The notes under the pieces are model-generated. The model saw only the letters and a program-made list of their open reading frames with translations. It had not been told where the DNA came from and searched no databases. A program made the position numbers and the translations under genes. From CADEDH01 sp965263455 (GTDB taxonomy: Bacteria > Actinomycetota > Acidimicrobiia > Acidimicrobiales > SZUA-35), in the NCBI GenBank assembly GCA_965263455.1, contig CBDHHN010000004.1:1-64000 (forward strand): DNA of 64,000 nt, read 5' to 3'. Shown here piece after piece: positions 1 to 8,302 of the stretch (position 1 is its first letter; every line of letters starts with the position of its first letter).

Positions 1-12
1 CCGGCCGATTCT

Positions 13-59
13 TGCGATTCATTCGCATCCGCACTTGACCGAGTTGAGAACGCTTCTCA
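13..59. promoter_or_regulatory. Two Fur-family-like 15-bp palindromes upstream of a metal uptake gene
   Basis: Two 15-base inverted repeats are visible: TGCGATTCATTCGCA at 13-27 and TGAGAACGCTTCTCA at 45-59, with centres 32 bp apart (about three helical turns). Their length resembles the 7-1-7 boxes bound by Fur, Mur and Zur regulators. They lie just upstream of a Zn/Mn-type substrate-binding protein, where such operators are expected. Which metal or regulator is involved cannot be decided from sequence alone. Confidence 0.45.
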
Positions 60-86
60 TATACAACACAACCAGCGGGGCAATTG

Positions 87-899
87 ATGCTAAATCGTCG
101 ACACATTCTGACCGGTTTAATGGCGACAGCCGCCGTGCCATCTTCTGTCGTGCCGTCCTTTGCGGACACGCGCCTGAAGGTCGTTGCAACAACCGGGATG
201 ATCGCGGATCTGGCGCGTCGCGTGGGCGGCCCGCATGTCGAGGTTCAGGCGCTGATGGGCCCGGGTGTCGACCCGCATGCCTACCGCCAGACCCGCAGCG
301 ATATCGTGGCAATGACGCGCGCCGATCTGGTTTTGTGGCACGGGCTCTATCTCGAAGCGCAGATGGAGGACTTTATGGCGACGCTCGCAAAGCGCGTGCC
401 CGTCGACGCCGTGGCAGAGGCGCTGCCGAAGACCGCCCTCCTGGCGCATGAGGATTATGCGGGCCGTTATGACCCGCATGTCTGGATGGATCCGACGCTT
501 TGGGCGCGCTGCACGGTTCCGGTTGTTGAGGCGCTGGCCCGGGTGAAACCGGCGGCGCGGGCGGATTTCGAGGCAAATGCAGCGGCGATGCGCAAGGATG
601 CGCGCGACTTGCAGGGCTATGCGGCACGGGTTCTTGCACAGGTGCCGGACGACCAGCGCGTTCTGGTCACGGCGCATGACGCCTTTAGCTATTTCGGCGC
701 GGCCTATGGGTATGAGGTGATGGGCGTTCAGGGCATCTCGACCGAGAGCGAAGCGGGTCTCAATCGCATTTCGGAGATGGTGGACGAGATCGTGGCGCGC
801 AAGCTGGGCGCCGTCTTCGTGGAGACATCGGTGTCAGCCAGGAACGTGCGCGCGCTTGTCGAAGGCGCGGCGGCGCAGGGCCATTCGGTCGCGATTGGC
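87..899 (+). CDS. Zn/Mn ABC transporter substrate-binding protein (TroA/ZnuA type), 3'-truncated at a chimeric join
   Basis: This is a periplasmic metal-binding protein that would deliver Zn(II) or Mn(II) to an ABC importer. ATG at 87 is preferred over the TTG at 84. Residues 1-26 form a signal peptide with an RR pair. Metal ligands of the TroA/ZnuA family are visible at H64 (DPHAY), H131 (DPHVW) and H197 (TAHDAF). The fourth ligand, an Asp near the C terminus in an LFSDAMG-like motif, is missing because homology stops near residue 271. From there the frame runs on into unrelated acidic actinobacterial sequence up to 1589. Base and codon use are alphaproteobacterial (Rhodobacter-like) and unlike the rest of the window. 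The true gene should be about 300 residues long. The end coordinate marks the approximate join, not a stop codon. Confidence 0.8.
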
Positions 900-1589
900 T
901 CGTCCGCCGCCAACGGGCGGACCAAGATCGCCCCCTCCCATCGGGTCGACAGCGAGGTGGTGTCCACCCCCACCCCGGTAGGTGAGGTGGCCCCCGAGAC
1001 CGCACCAACCGAGACGACGCCGATCGAGACGGCACCGACCGAAACGGCACCGACCGAAACGACGTCGACCCCGGCCAGCCCGTTCGGCGGGATGGACGTG
1101 TCCTCGTCCCCGATCGATGAGTCGGTTCGGGACGATGATCTCCCGATCCCGCCGGTGCTGGCCCGTCGACCGGCGGCCGATCAGGCCCATCCCGACGACC
1201 CCGACACCGTCCGCCTGAATCATCCATCCCGCATCGACTTCGGCCGAATCTCCCACGGATCGGCCGCCCCACCCGACGGTGACGGAGCGATCCCGGCGAG
1301 TCCGGTCGCCGACGGTGCAGGCGACCGGCCCGACGACGTGCTCCGCCTGGTGGAGGCCGAAACCCTGGACGAGGTTCGGGCCACCGACGTCAGCACCGGG
1401 CTGGCCAGCTTCGTGCAGGGCCAGGCCGCGGCCCGCAACGGCGACCTCGGGTACGAGAAGGCGGCCGAGGTCGACCTCGAAGTCGAGGTCGACGTCGAGA
1501 TCGAGCCAGGACTCGACGTCGACGTCGACGTTGCCGGCGGCGACCTGGCGCCCGTCGGCGTACCGGTGCCGGTCCCCGACGAGGAATGA
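900..1589 (+). CDS. C-terminal tail of a conservon-type sensor kinase (5'-truncated at join)
   Basis: About 230 residues with no recognised fold: a Thr/Glu/Pro-rich stretch (repeated TAPTET-like units), a region ending near FVQGQAAARNG, then an acidic tail of alternating Val/Asp/Glu. Its stop overlaps the start of the roadblock gene (ATGA), so it belongs to that operon. In conservons the gene before roadblock, DUF742 and GTPase encodes a membrane histidine kinase with a long low-complexity C terminus. No kinase domain is present here because sequence upstream of about 900 belongs to another gene. Assignment to a CvnA-like kinase rests on context only. Confidence 0.55.
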   Translation, partial: SSAANGRTKIAPSHRVDSEVVSTPTPVGEVAPETAPTETTPIETAPTETAPTETTSTPASPFGGMDVSSSPIDESVRDDDLPIPPVLARRPAADQAHPDDPDTVRLNHPSRIDFGRISHGSAAPPDGDGAIPASPVADGAGDRPDDVLRLVEAETLDEVRATDVSTGLASFVQGQAAARNGDLGYEKAAEVDLEVEVDVEIEPGLDVDVDVAGGDLAPVGVPVPVPDEE

Positions 1590-2044
1590 ACCCCATGGGC
1601 TCTGTGCCGGGCGACAACGCCGTCGCCGCAACGCCACCGGTCACGGTGACGACCGTCCTCTCGGCCTTCCTCCAGGCCACACCCGGCGTGACCGACGCCG
1701 TACTGGTCAGCAGCGACGGCTTCATGCTGGCCGACGTCTCGACGTCGACCCAGCGGGAGGTCGAGCAACTGGCCGCCGTCGTCTCCGGGCTGACCAGCCT
1801 CACCCACGGCGCCGCCGACCTGTACCGGCTGGGCACGGTGCGACAACTCCTGGTGGAGTTGACCGGCGGCTACCTGTTCATCATGTCGACGGCCGACGGC
1901 TCCAGCGTGGCCGCCGTGACCGGGCCCGGGGTCGACCTGGGCTCGGTCGGCTACGAGCTGACCATGGTCACGGCCAGGATCGGCCGCCTCCTGACCCCGG
2001 ACGTGGTCGACGCCCTGAAGAACGCGGTGGGGCCGACCCGATGA
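1586..2044 (+). CDS. Roadblock/LC7 domain protein (conservon CvnB-like)
   Basis: A 152-residue cytoplasmic protein of the roadblock/LC7 (MglB-like) family. In conservons it acts with the GTPase encoded two genes downstream and the associated kinase. The segment from about residue 22 (TVLSAFLQATPGVTDAVLVS) reads as the typical roadblock beta-alpha start, followed by SDGFMLADVS and the helix ending in LAAVVSGL. The start codon overlaps the upstream stop (ATGA) and its own stop overlaps the next start, so translation is probably coupled across the operon. Confidence 0.85.
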   Translation: MNPMGSVPGDNAVAATPPVTVTTVLSAFLQATPGVTDAVLVSSDGFMLADVSTSTQREVEQLAAVVSGLTSLTHGAADLYRLGTVRQLLVELTGGYLFIMSTADGSSVAAVTGPGVDLGSVGYELTMVTARIGRLLTPDVVDALKNAVGPTR

Positions 2045-2436
2045 CCGACACCGACCAGGACGAGGTTGGCGGTTCACGACCGGCCGGAACGCCGTCCGAC
2101 CTCGATGCCCAGGATGCCGGTCCGGTACGTCCCTACGTGATGACCGGCGGTCGGACCCGGTCGGTGGAGACCGACCTCCCGATGGAGACGGTGGTCCAAT
2201 CCGCCCCGGCCGCGGCCTCGGCCCCGCTCGACTTCGAACGCCGGGCCATCGCCGACACCTGCGCCCGACCACAGTCCATCGCCGAGCTGTCGGGCCGCCT
2301 GGGCATCCCCCTCGGGGTCACCCGGGTCCTGGTGTCGGACATGACGGCCGAAGGCCTGCTCACCACCCACGGCGCCGTCGACCCCTCCGACCCCGACTCG
2401 CTGCGGCGACTGCAGGAGGGGATCCGGGCGCTGTGA
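2041..2436 (+). CDS. DUF742 protein (conservon CvnC-like)
   Basis: A 131-residue protein with the DUF742 hallmark VRPYVMTGGRTR near residue 29 and a C-terminal winged-helix-like part (SIAELSGRLGIPLGVTRVLV). DUF742 proteins always travel with roadblock proteins and small GTPases in actinobacterial conservons, which also influence development and antibiotic production in Streptomyces. Its start ATG overlaps the roadblock stop and its end overlaps the GTG of the GTPase gene. The first 28 residues are acidic and probably disordered. Confidence 0.88.
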   Translation: MTDTDQDEVGGSRPAGTPSDLDAQDAGPVRPYVMTGGRTRSVETDLPMETVVQSAPAAASAPLDFERRAIADTCARPQSIAELSGRLGIPLGVTRVLVSDMTAEGLLTTHGAVDPSDPDSLRRLQEGIRAL

Positions 2437-3050
2437 CCGAAGAAGGTGACCGCAGGGCCCCGGTCTCGGCCAAGATCGTGGTGTCCGGGGGGTTCGGGGC
2501 CGGCAAGACCACCCTGGTCAACACCATCTCGGAGATCCCGCCGTTGCGGACCGAGGCCGAGATGACCACGGCCGGCATCGGGGTCGACGACCTCAGCCAC
2601 CTCGAACAGAAGTCGACGACCACGGTGGCCCTCGACTTCGGCCGGGTGACCGTCAACGGCAACGTGCGGCTGTACCTGTTCGGCACACCGGGCCAGGAAC
2701 GCTTCCGGTTCATGTGGGACGACCTGGTCAAGGGCGCGCTGGGGGCCCTGGTACTGGTCGACACCCGCCGTCTCGACGCCTGCTACGACGCCATCGACTA
2801 CTACGAGTCGAGGGGTATCGCCTTCGTGGTGGCGGTCAACCAGTTCGCCGAGAGCCCGCGACATCGACTGGACCAGGTCCGGACGGCGCTCAACGTCCAG
2901 CCCGCGGTGCCCATCCTCCGCTTCGACGCCCGCAATCGGGAAGCGGTCAAGGAGGTGATGGTCAGGCTCCTCGACGTGCTGTTGGCCCGCTTGACCGCTA
3001 CCGAGCAGACCGAGCCGAGCCCGACCCCACCGGTGGCCGGTCCGGTCTGA
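2433..3050 (+). CDS. Conservon GTPase (CvnD-like, MglA/Ras-type)
   Basis: A 205-residue small GTPase that completes the conservon. The P-loop GGFGAGKTT is at residues 19-27, the switch II motif is GTPGQERF, and the usual NKxD base-recognition motif appears as VNQF, as in other members of this family. It starts at a GTG inside the stop of the DUF742 gene. The last ~20 residues are Pro/Thr-rich. It is expected to switch between GDP and GTP states under control of the roadblock protein and to act next to the membrane kinase. The gene converges with arsJ, 6 bases away. Confidence 0.9.
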   Translation: MTEEGDRRAPVSAKIVVSGGFGAGKTTLVNTISEIPPLRTEAEMTTAGIGVDDLSHLEQKSTTTVALDFGRVTVNGNVRLYLFGTPGQERFRFMWDDLVKGALGALVLVDTRRLDACYDAIDYYESRGIAFVVAVNQFAESPRHRLDQVRTALNVQPAVPILRFDARNREAVKEVMVRLLDVLLARLTATEQTEPSPTPPVAGPV

Positions 3051-3056
3051 GCCCGG

Positions 3057-4322
3057 TCACGAGGCCGAGGGGCCGGTGGTGGCGGGGGTGGCGCCCGATT
3101 CGTCCCCGACGGCGGCGGGCCCCGGTGTCGGTGGCAACAGGAGCGACAGCCCCCAGGTGAGGGCCAGGAACCCGGCCGAGGTCCACAGAGCGAGGGACAA
3201 TCCGCCCACCAGGAAGGTGACCCCGGAGAGCAGGGTGCCGACCAGCCGCCCGGTGGCGTTGGCCGAGTAGTAGAAGCCGACGTCGAGGGCCACGTCGTCG
3301 TCGGTGCTGTAGGCGAGGATCAGATAGGAGTGCAGCGACGAGTTCACGGCGAACACCACCCCGAACACGATCAGGCCGCCGATGATGGCCACCTCGGGAT
3401 AGAGGTCGGCGGTCACGGCGGCGGCGATGGCGGCCGCCACTGCGGCCAGGGCCAGAGCCCACCAACGGGCGGCCCTGGCCTCGTTGCCCGAACGGGCGCC
3501 CAGCAACCGGGGGGCCGCAGACTGCACGAACCCGTAGCCGATGACCCAGAGGGCCAGGAAGGCCCCGATCCCCTCGAACGACCAACCCAGCTCGGTGTCG
3601 AGGAACAGCGGGAGGGCCACGACGAACCACACGTCGCGCGAGCCGAACAGGAAGACCCGGGCGGCCGACAGGCGGTTGACGGCACCTGAGGGTGAGAACA
3701 GCCGACCCACGCCCTGGGGCCGGGGGCTGCGGCCGATGTCGATGCGCAACAGCACGACCACGGCCACCAGCACCACGGCAAGCACGGCGGCCATCAGCCA
3801 CAGGGCCGACCGGAAACCGATGGCCCCGAGAAGGGCGCCGCCGACGAAGAAGCCAACACCCTTCAAGGCGTTCTTGGAGCCGGTCAGCACCGCGACCCAC
3901 CGGAACAACGGATTGCCTCCGCCGTCACCGGCCGGAGCGACCACGAGCTTGATGGCGCTCTTGGCGCTCATCTTGGTCAGATCCTTGGCGATGCCGGAGA
4001 GGGCCTGGGCCCCCATCACGTAGGCCACCGACACCCACTCGACCCATCCGACGTCCACCGCCGACAAGGCGGTGAGGGCCACGATCTGCAGGGCCAGGCC
4101 TCCGTAGAGGGTCTTGTTGAGCCCATAGCGCGAACCCAACCACCCGCCCACCAGGTTGGTCACGATGCCGAAGAACTCGTACAGGAGGAACAGGAAGGCC
4201 AGGGTGACCGGGCTGTATCCGAGCTGGTGGAAGTGGAGGAGGACCAGCATCCGCAGCGCGCCGTCGGTGATGGTGAAGCCCCAGTAGGCGGCGGTGACGA
4301 CGGCGTAGTGGCGGACGATCAC
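3057..4322 (-). CDS. arsJ: ArsJ organoarsenical efflux permease (MFS)
   Basis: A 421-residue major facilitator protein. ArsJ exports 1-arseno-3-phosphoglycerate made from arsenate by a partner GAPDH, giving arsenate resistance. Family-diagnostic stretches are clear: GALRMLVLLHFHQLGYSP near the start, NLVGGWLGSRYGLNKT, GIAKDLTKMSAKSAIK, LTGSKNALKGVGFF and ALDVGFYYSANATGRL. The GTG start at 4322 overlaps the GAPDH stop (GTGA), so the two genes are translationally coupled; an upstream in-frame ATG at 4442 would overlap GAPDH by over 100 bases and is not used. No ArsR gene or other ars gene is seen nearby. Confidence 0.94.
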   Translation of the reverse strand: MIVRHYAVVTAAYWGFTITDGALRMLVLLHFHQLGYSPVTLAFLFLLYEFFGIVTNLVGGWLGSRYGLNKTLYGGLALQIVALTALSAVDVGWVEWVSVAYVMGAQALSGIAKDLTKMSAKSAIKLVVAPAGDGGGNPLFRWVAVLTGSKNALKGVGFFVGGALLGAIGFRSALWLMAAVLAVVLVAVVVLLRIDIGRSPRPQGVGRLFSPSGAVNRLSAARVFLFGSRDVWFVVALPLFLDTELGWSFEGIGAFLALWVIGYGFVQSAAPRLLGARSGNEARAARWWALALAAVAAAIAAAVTADLYPEVAIIGGLIVFGVVFAVNSSLHSYLILAYSTDDDVALDVGFYYSANATGRLVGTLLSGVTFLVGGLSLALWTSAGFLALTWGLSLLLPPTPGPAAVGDESGATPATTGPSAS

Positions 4323-5386
4323 GGTCGGGCCGCTCCCGCCGGTCCGGCGCCGTTGTCCCCGACGGCGGGCGGGATCGAGTCGGCCACCGCGACCATCAGT
4401 TCGGCCATGCGGTTCACGTAGCCCCACTCGTTGTCGTACCACGCCAGCACCTTCACCAGTGTGCCATCCACAACCATGGTCGACAGGCCGTCGACGATGG
4501 AGGACCGGGGGTCGTCGACGTAGTCGACCGACACCAGGGGTCGGGTCTCGAACCCCAGGATTCCGGCCAGGGGGCCCTCGGCCGCCTCCCGGAGCAGGTC
4601 ATTGACCTCGTCGGCCGTGGTCGTCCGCCCCACCTCGACCACGATGTCGCTGAGTGAGGCGTTCAGCAGCGGCACCCGGACGGCGATGCCGTCGAGCTTC
4701 CCGGCCAGCTCGGGGTAGATCAGGGTGATGGCGGTGGCCGAGCCCGTGGAGGTGGGGATGAGGGAGTGGAGGGCGGAACGGGCCCGGCGGAGATCGGACT
4801 TGGGGGCGTCCACGATGACCTGGGTGTTGGTGGCGTCGTGGATGGTCGTGATCACACCCTTCTCGATGCCCAGGGCGCCGTGCAGGACCTTGATCACCGG
4901 GGCTATGCAATTGGTGGTGCAGGAGGCGGCCGTCACGATGCGGTGCTCATCGGGCCGGTAGTGGTCGTCGTTGCAGCCGACCACGATGTTGGCCGCCGAT
5001 CCGTCCTTGACCGGCGCCGCCACCACCACCCGGTCCACCCCCTGGTCCAGATAGGGGGCGAGGGTCTCCGATGTGCGGAACGCGCCCGTGCACTCGGCCA
5101 CCATCTCCACTCCGGCACCGGCCCAGTCGACCCCGCCGGGGGTGGCCGAGGCCGAGAAGCCCACCGGCCGCCCGTCGATGACCAGCCCTCCCCCGTCGAC
5201 GTCGACCGGTCGGTCCCACCGCCCGTGCACGCTGTCGAAGGCAAGGAGGTGGGCCGCCGTCTCCGGCCCACCGTGCAGTTCGTTGACGTGGACCAACTCC
5301 AACTCGGGGTGGTCGACCAGTGTCCGGGTCAGCAGCCGCCCCATGCGACCGAATCCGTTGATGCCGATGCGGGTTGTCACCCGCAC
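4319..5386 (-). CDS. ArsJ-associated glyceraldehyde-3-phosphate dehydrogenase
   Basis: A 355-residue phosphorylating GAPDH with the Rossmann motif INGFGRMGR at the N terminus, the active-site motif ASCTTNC with catalytic C156, and H183 in TTIHDATNT. Next to arsJ this enzyme is known to form 1-arseno-3-phosphoglycerate from glyceraldehyde-3-phosphate and arsenate, which ArsJ exports. The start is a GTG at 5386. The last ~20 residues are Ala/Gly/Pro-rich. The 92-base gap to the upstream LtrA gene on the same strand may hold its promoter; no operator was recognised. A purely glycolytic role is less likely given the strict coupling to arsJ. Confidence 0.93.
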   Translation of the reverse strand: MRVTTRIGINGFGRMGRLLTRTLVDHPELELVHVNELHGGPETAAHLLAFDSVHGRWDRPVDVDGGGLVIDGRPVGFSASATPGGVDWAGAGVEMVAECTGAFRTSETLAPYLDQGVDRVVVAAPVKDGSAANIVVGCNDDHYRPDEHRIVTAASCTTNCIAPVIKVLHGALGIEKGVITTIHDATNTQVIVDAPKSDLRRARSALHSLIPTSTGSATAITLIYPELAGKLDGIAVRVPLLNASLSDIVVEVGRTTTADEVNDLLREAAEGPLAGILGFETRPLVSVDYVDDPRSSIVDGLSTMVVDGTLVKVLAWYDNEWGYVNRMAELMVAVADSIPPAVGDNGAGPAGAARP

Positions 5387-5478
5387 GACGATCGCCGGTC
5401 GAGACGGCGTGCGAGTGAACGGGAGGGTAACAACGCCTTACAGAGCGGGGACGGTCGACCTCCGGCCGTCGGCGTCGG

Positions 5479-6972
5479 TCAGTCGGCGTGCTCCTCGGCC
5501 GCGGTCCGTCGGCGCCAGTCGGGGTCGACGGTCTCGTGCTCGTAGCAGTAGGCCCAACCGTCGCCCGGCTCGATGGTGGCGATGAGGCGGTGCCCGGTCT
5601 CCTCCCAGTGGGCCCGGGCGTGGCGGCCGGGGGTGTCGTCGCAGCACCCCACGTGGCCGCAGATGAGGCACTGACGCAGTTGGACCGGGGCCTTACCGGC
5701 GGCGTCGCAGTCGGCGCAGCCGTGCTCCGGGGCTGCGGGCCGGGGGGCGTGGGCCAGGTCCTCACAGGTGCCGTCGAGCGACGAGAGGTGCTCCCGCACC
5801 TCGGCCGCCACCTGGCGCTCTGCCCTGGTCGCGACCACGGCCTCCACGGCGATCTGAGCGGCCGCCACCAACGCCACGAGGCCCACGGCGAGCAGGGCGG
5901 GTGAGGTGCCGATCACGACCGGGATGAACAGGACGACCACGGCGGCGGCCACCCGGGGCCCGACCCGCAACGCGGGGCCCACGGCGAAGTGGGGGCTGTA
6001 GGTCACCCAGTCGAGTACGGCCACCGCGGCCAGGCCCAGGGCGACCGAGCCGACCAGCAGCCACAGGTAGCTGTCCTTGATCGAGCCGTCGAAGGACTCG
6101 ACGACCACCCCCTTCTTGGCCGCCACCCCGTAGGCGGTCATGGCCATGGCCAGCGGGAGGTGGGCGTAGATCCAGAGGAAGGTGCGGCCGCCACCGGTCC
6201 GGATGACCGAGTCGGCCACGTCATCGAAGTAGGTCCACCACAGGGCGATCCCGATGACGAATATGACGGTGCCGAAGACCTGGGTCTGGACCGAGACGCC
6301 CTCGTCGGCCAGTTCACTCAGCACCTTCACGAACGACTCGCCCAACACGATGATCGTGAACAGGGCGTAGCGCTCCCGCAGGTGCCCCTGATGCATCCGC
6401 GGTCCCTGGATCCGGCCCCGGAACACGAGCGGGCTGAAGAACTCGACGGCGAGGGCCAGGCCCCACACGGCGAACCGGTACGGGGTCGGCACCAGCAGCG
6501 ACGCCAGCCAGAGGGCGGCCCCACCCGTGACCAGCTGGGCCATGAAACGGCTCAGGCCCCGGGCCTCCTCGTTGTCGGACTTGGCCCGGGCGTACATCAG
6601 CACCAGGGGCACCCGGGCGATGACGAAGGCCACCACCATCCACATCGAGCGGTCGTCGAGTGGGCTCACGGCAACCAGGGCCAGGTTCCCCACGGCAAAC
6701 ATCTGCAGGAAGATGAGCAGCCGGTGGACCACGTCGTCCACGGCGAAGGCGTTCATGAAGGCGGTGGTCCCGGTCCAGGTCCACCAGAGGAGGGTGAAGA
6801 CGCCGGCGAATCGGGCCACCCCCGCCCAGCTCACGTCGTCGGCCAATTGGTTGCCGAGCTGGATGAGGGCGGCGACGTAGACCAGGTCGAAGAACAGCTC
6901 GAGCCAGCTGACCTCGCCCTCCTCGTCGACGGAGTTCCGAAGAACCGATGGTTGCCACTTGGTCAGCGCCAT
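5479..6972 (-). CDS. LtrA-type membrane protein fused to a UBP-type zinc finger
   Basis: A 497-residue fusion. Residues ~20-395 are a polytopic LtrA (low temperature requirement A) protein, with the typical start SWLELFFDLVYVAALIQL and later LRERYALFTIIVLGESF. Residues ~400-490 form a C-terminal ZnF-UBP domain with spaced Cys and His (HGCADCD, CLICGHVGCCDD, HARAHWEETGH, WAYCYEHE). In eukaryotes such fingers bind the ubiquitin C terminus; in actinobacteria they usually occur as small free-standing proteins of unknown partner. LtrA function is not established. The ATG at 6972 directly precedes the family N terminus. The fusion gives the finger a cytoplasmic position behind the last membrane helix. 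Confidence 0.88.
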   Translation of the reverse strand: MALTKWQPSVLRNSVDEEGEVSWLELFFDLVYVAALIQLGNQLADDVSWAGVARFAGVFTLLWWTWTGTTAFMNAFAVDDVVHRLLIFLQMFAVGNLALVAVSPLDDRSMWMVVAFVIARVPLVLMYARAKSDNEEARGLSRFMAQLVTGGAALWLASLLVPTPYRFAVWGLALAVEFFSPLVFRGRIQGPRMHQGHLRERYALFTIIVLGESFVKVLSELADEGVSVQTQVFGTVIFVIGIALWWTYFDDVADSVIRTGGGRTFLWIYAHLPLAMAMTAYGVAAKKGVVVESFDGSIKDSYLWLLVGSVALGLAAVAVLDWVTYSPHFAVGPALRVGPRVAAAVVVLFIPVVIGTSPALLAVGLVALVAAAQIAVEAVVATRAERQVAAEVREHLSSLDGTCEDLAHAPRPAAPEHGCADCDAAGKAPVQLRQCLICGHVGCCDDTPGRHARAHWEETGHRLIATIEPGDGWAYCYEHETVDPDWRRRTAAEEHAD

Positions 6973-7050
6973 GGTTCAGTTTGGCCCGTCCGACCGCAGG
7001 TGCCGACGTTGGCGGTGACCGAACCGGCTCCGGGGCGCGATACTCACCCC

Positions 7051-7812
7051 ATGGCCACCATCGGCGGGCCCCTACCCGGGTCGATCATCCTCCTCGCCGC
7101 CGTCGTGCTGACGCTGGGGGCCTGTGGCGACGACGCCGGCGGGGGATCGGCCCCGGTGGTGGCGGCGACGGTGGCGACCGAGGCCACGGTGCCGACGACG
7201 GGCTCAGCCGAGCCCGGTTCCGGCGCCCTGACCGCGTCGGCCGGTTCGGACGGGGCGGCGGACGACGCAGAGACCGCCGACGGCCTCGGCGGAGCCGCCG
7301 CAGACGGGACCCGAAGCGAGATCGAGACCGGCGACGGCACCGAGCCGGCGGAGACCGGGGCGCGAGCCGACGCGGTCGAGGAGCCGGCGTTCGATCCTTG
7401 CGTCGTGCACCGGCGCGACGGCATCGCCACCGGCCACTGGTTCCCCACCACCGAGGGTGGAGACGCGGTCGACCCCCAGGCCGACATCTACCTGCACCTG
7501 CCCTCCGACGACGAGGCGCTGGCCACGAGCGCCGTCCTGGTGGCCAGCACCGACACCGGTGACGAGGTCCGGTTGCCCCTGGCCCCGGGGGTCGGGCCGA
7601 CCTGCCGGGGCGACCGCTTCTTCGATCTGCCCCTGGGCGACGCCGAGGCCCTGGCCGCACTCGATCCGCCGTTCACGGTGGTGTTCGACCTCGATGACGG
7701 CGCCTGGTTCACCGATCCCGTTCGCTGGCCCGACGACTTCCCCCGGACGGTGCCCTTCGGAACCGTCGACCTGGATGCAGCCCCCCGGGCCGACGGCGAG
7801 GTCGGAGGCTGA
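7051..7812 (+). CDS. Putative lipoprotein of unknown function
   Basis: A 253-residue protein with a lipoprotein signal peptide ending LTLGAC (lipidated C25). About 85 residues of Ala/Thr/Glu/Gly-rich linker follow, then a C-terminal domain with FDPCVVHRRDG, two conserved-looking Cys and several Asp/Pro-rich strands ending in VRWPDDFPR. The family was not recognised. It is divergent from the LtrA gene with a 78-base gap. It probably sits on the outer face of the membrane. Confidence 0.72.
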   Translation: MATIGGPLPGSIILLAAVVLTLGACGDDAGGGSAPVVAATVATEATVPTTGSAEPGSGALTASAGSDGAADDAETADGLGGAAADGTRSEIETGDGTEPAETGARADAVEEPAFDPCVVHRRDGIATGHWFPTTEGGDAVDPQADIYLHLPSDDEALATSAVLVASTDTGDEVRLPLAPGVGPTCRGDRFFDLPLGDAEALAALDPPFTVVFDLDDGAWFTDPVRWPDDFPRTVPFGTVDLDAAPRADGEVGG

Positions 7813-7836
7813 GGCCCCGAGGCGAGGCCGGCGGCC

Positions 7837-7862
7837 GAGGTAGGAGGACGAGGTAGGAGGAC
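7837..7862 (+). repeat. Tandem 13-bp repeat carrying two Shine-Dalgarno sequences
   Basis: The unit GAGGTAGGAGGAC occurs twice in direct succession. Each copy contains AGGAGG, and the second lies 9 bases before the ATG at 7870. The duplication gives the MmcQ-like gene two ribosome-binding sites. Confidence 0.75.
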
Positions 7863-7869
7863 GCAGTCC

Positions 7870-8232
7870 ATGATCACCCACGACGACATCCGGCACATCG
7901 CCCTGTCGCTACCCGGCGCCTTCGAGCAGCCGTCCTACGGCGACCGCCCCTCGTTCCGGACCAAGCCCCGCATGTTCGCCTGGATCCGCGACGACCCCGA
8001 GGCCCTGGTGGTCTGGGTCGAGTCGGTCGACGACGTCAGTGCCCTGCTCGCCGCCGACCCCACCGCCTTCTTCACCACCGACCACTACCGGGGTCATCCG
8101 ATCGTGCTGGTCCGCCTGGAGGCGGTCGACGTCGACGAGGCCCGGGAGCTGATCACCGACTCCTGGATCCAGCGGGCCCCCAAGCGGCTGGTGCGGCAAT
8201 GGTTGGCCGACCGGGACGACGGCGGCGTCTGA
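7870..8232 (+). CDS. MmcQ/YjbR family protein
   Basis: A 120-residue protein of the MmcQ/YjbR (CyaY-like fold) family, recognised from HDDIRHIALSLPGAFEQPSYGDRPSFRT at the N terminus, a middle strand pair around KPRMFAWI and the final RAPKRLVRQW. These proteins are often annotated as DNA-binding but have no proven role. The start is set by a strong AGGAGG 9 bases upstream. Confidence 0.85.
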   Translation: MITHDDIRHIALSLPGAFEQPSYGDRPSFRTKPRMFAWIRDDPEALVVWVESVDDVSALLAADPTAFFTTDHYRGHPIVLVRLEAVDVDEARELITDSWIQRAPKRLVRQWLADRDDGGV

Positions 8233-8302
8233 ACCTGGACGGGCCCGGCACCCATGTCGGCCCGTGCTGGAGCGACGGGGCCCGGGCTGTCAGACTTGGG
8301 CC

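Noticed and set aside
5989..7812. 607-residue open frame on the + strand across the LtrA gene
   Set aside because: It is antisense to a well-conserved membrane protein; the product is His/Gln/Glu-rich nonsense except for its last part, which is the lipoprotein starting at 7051.
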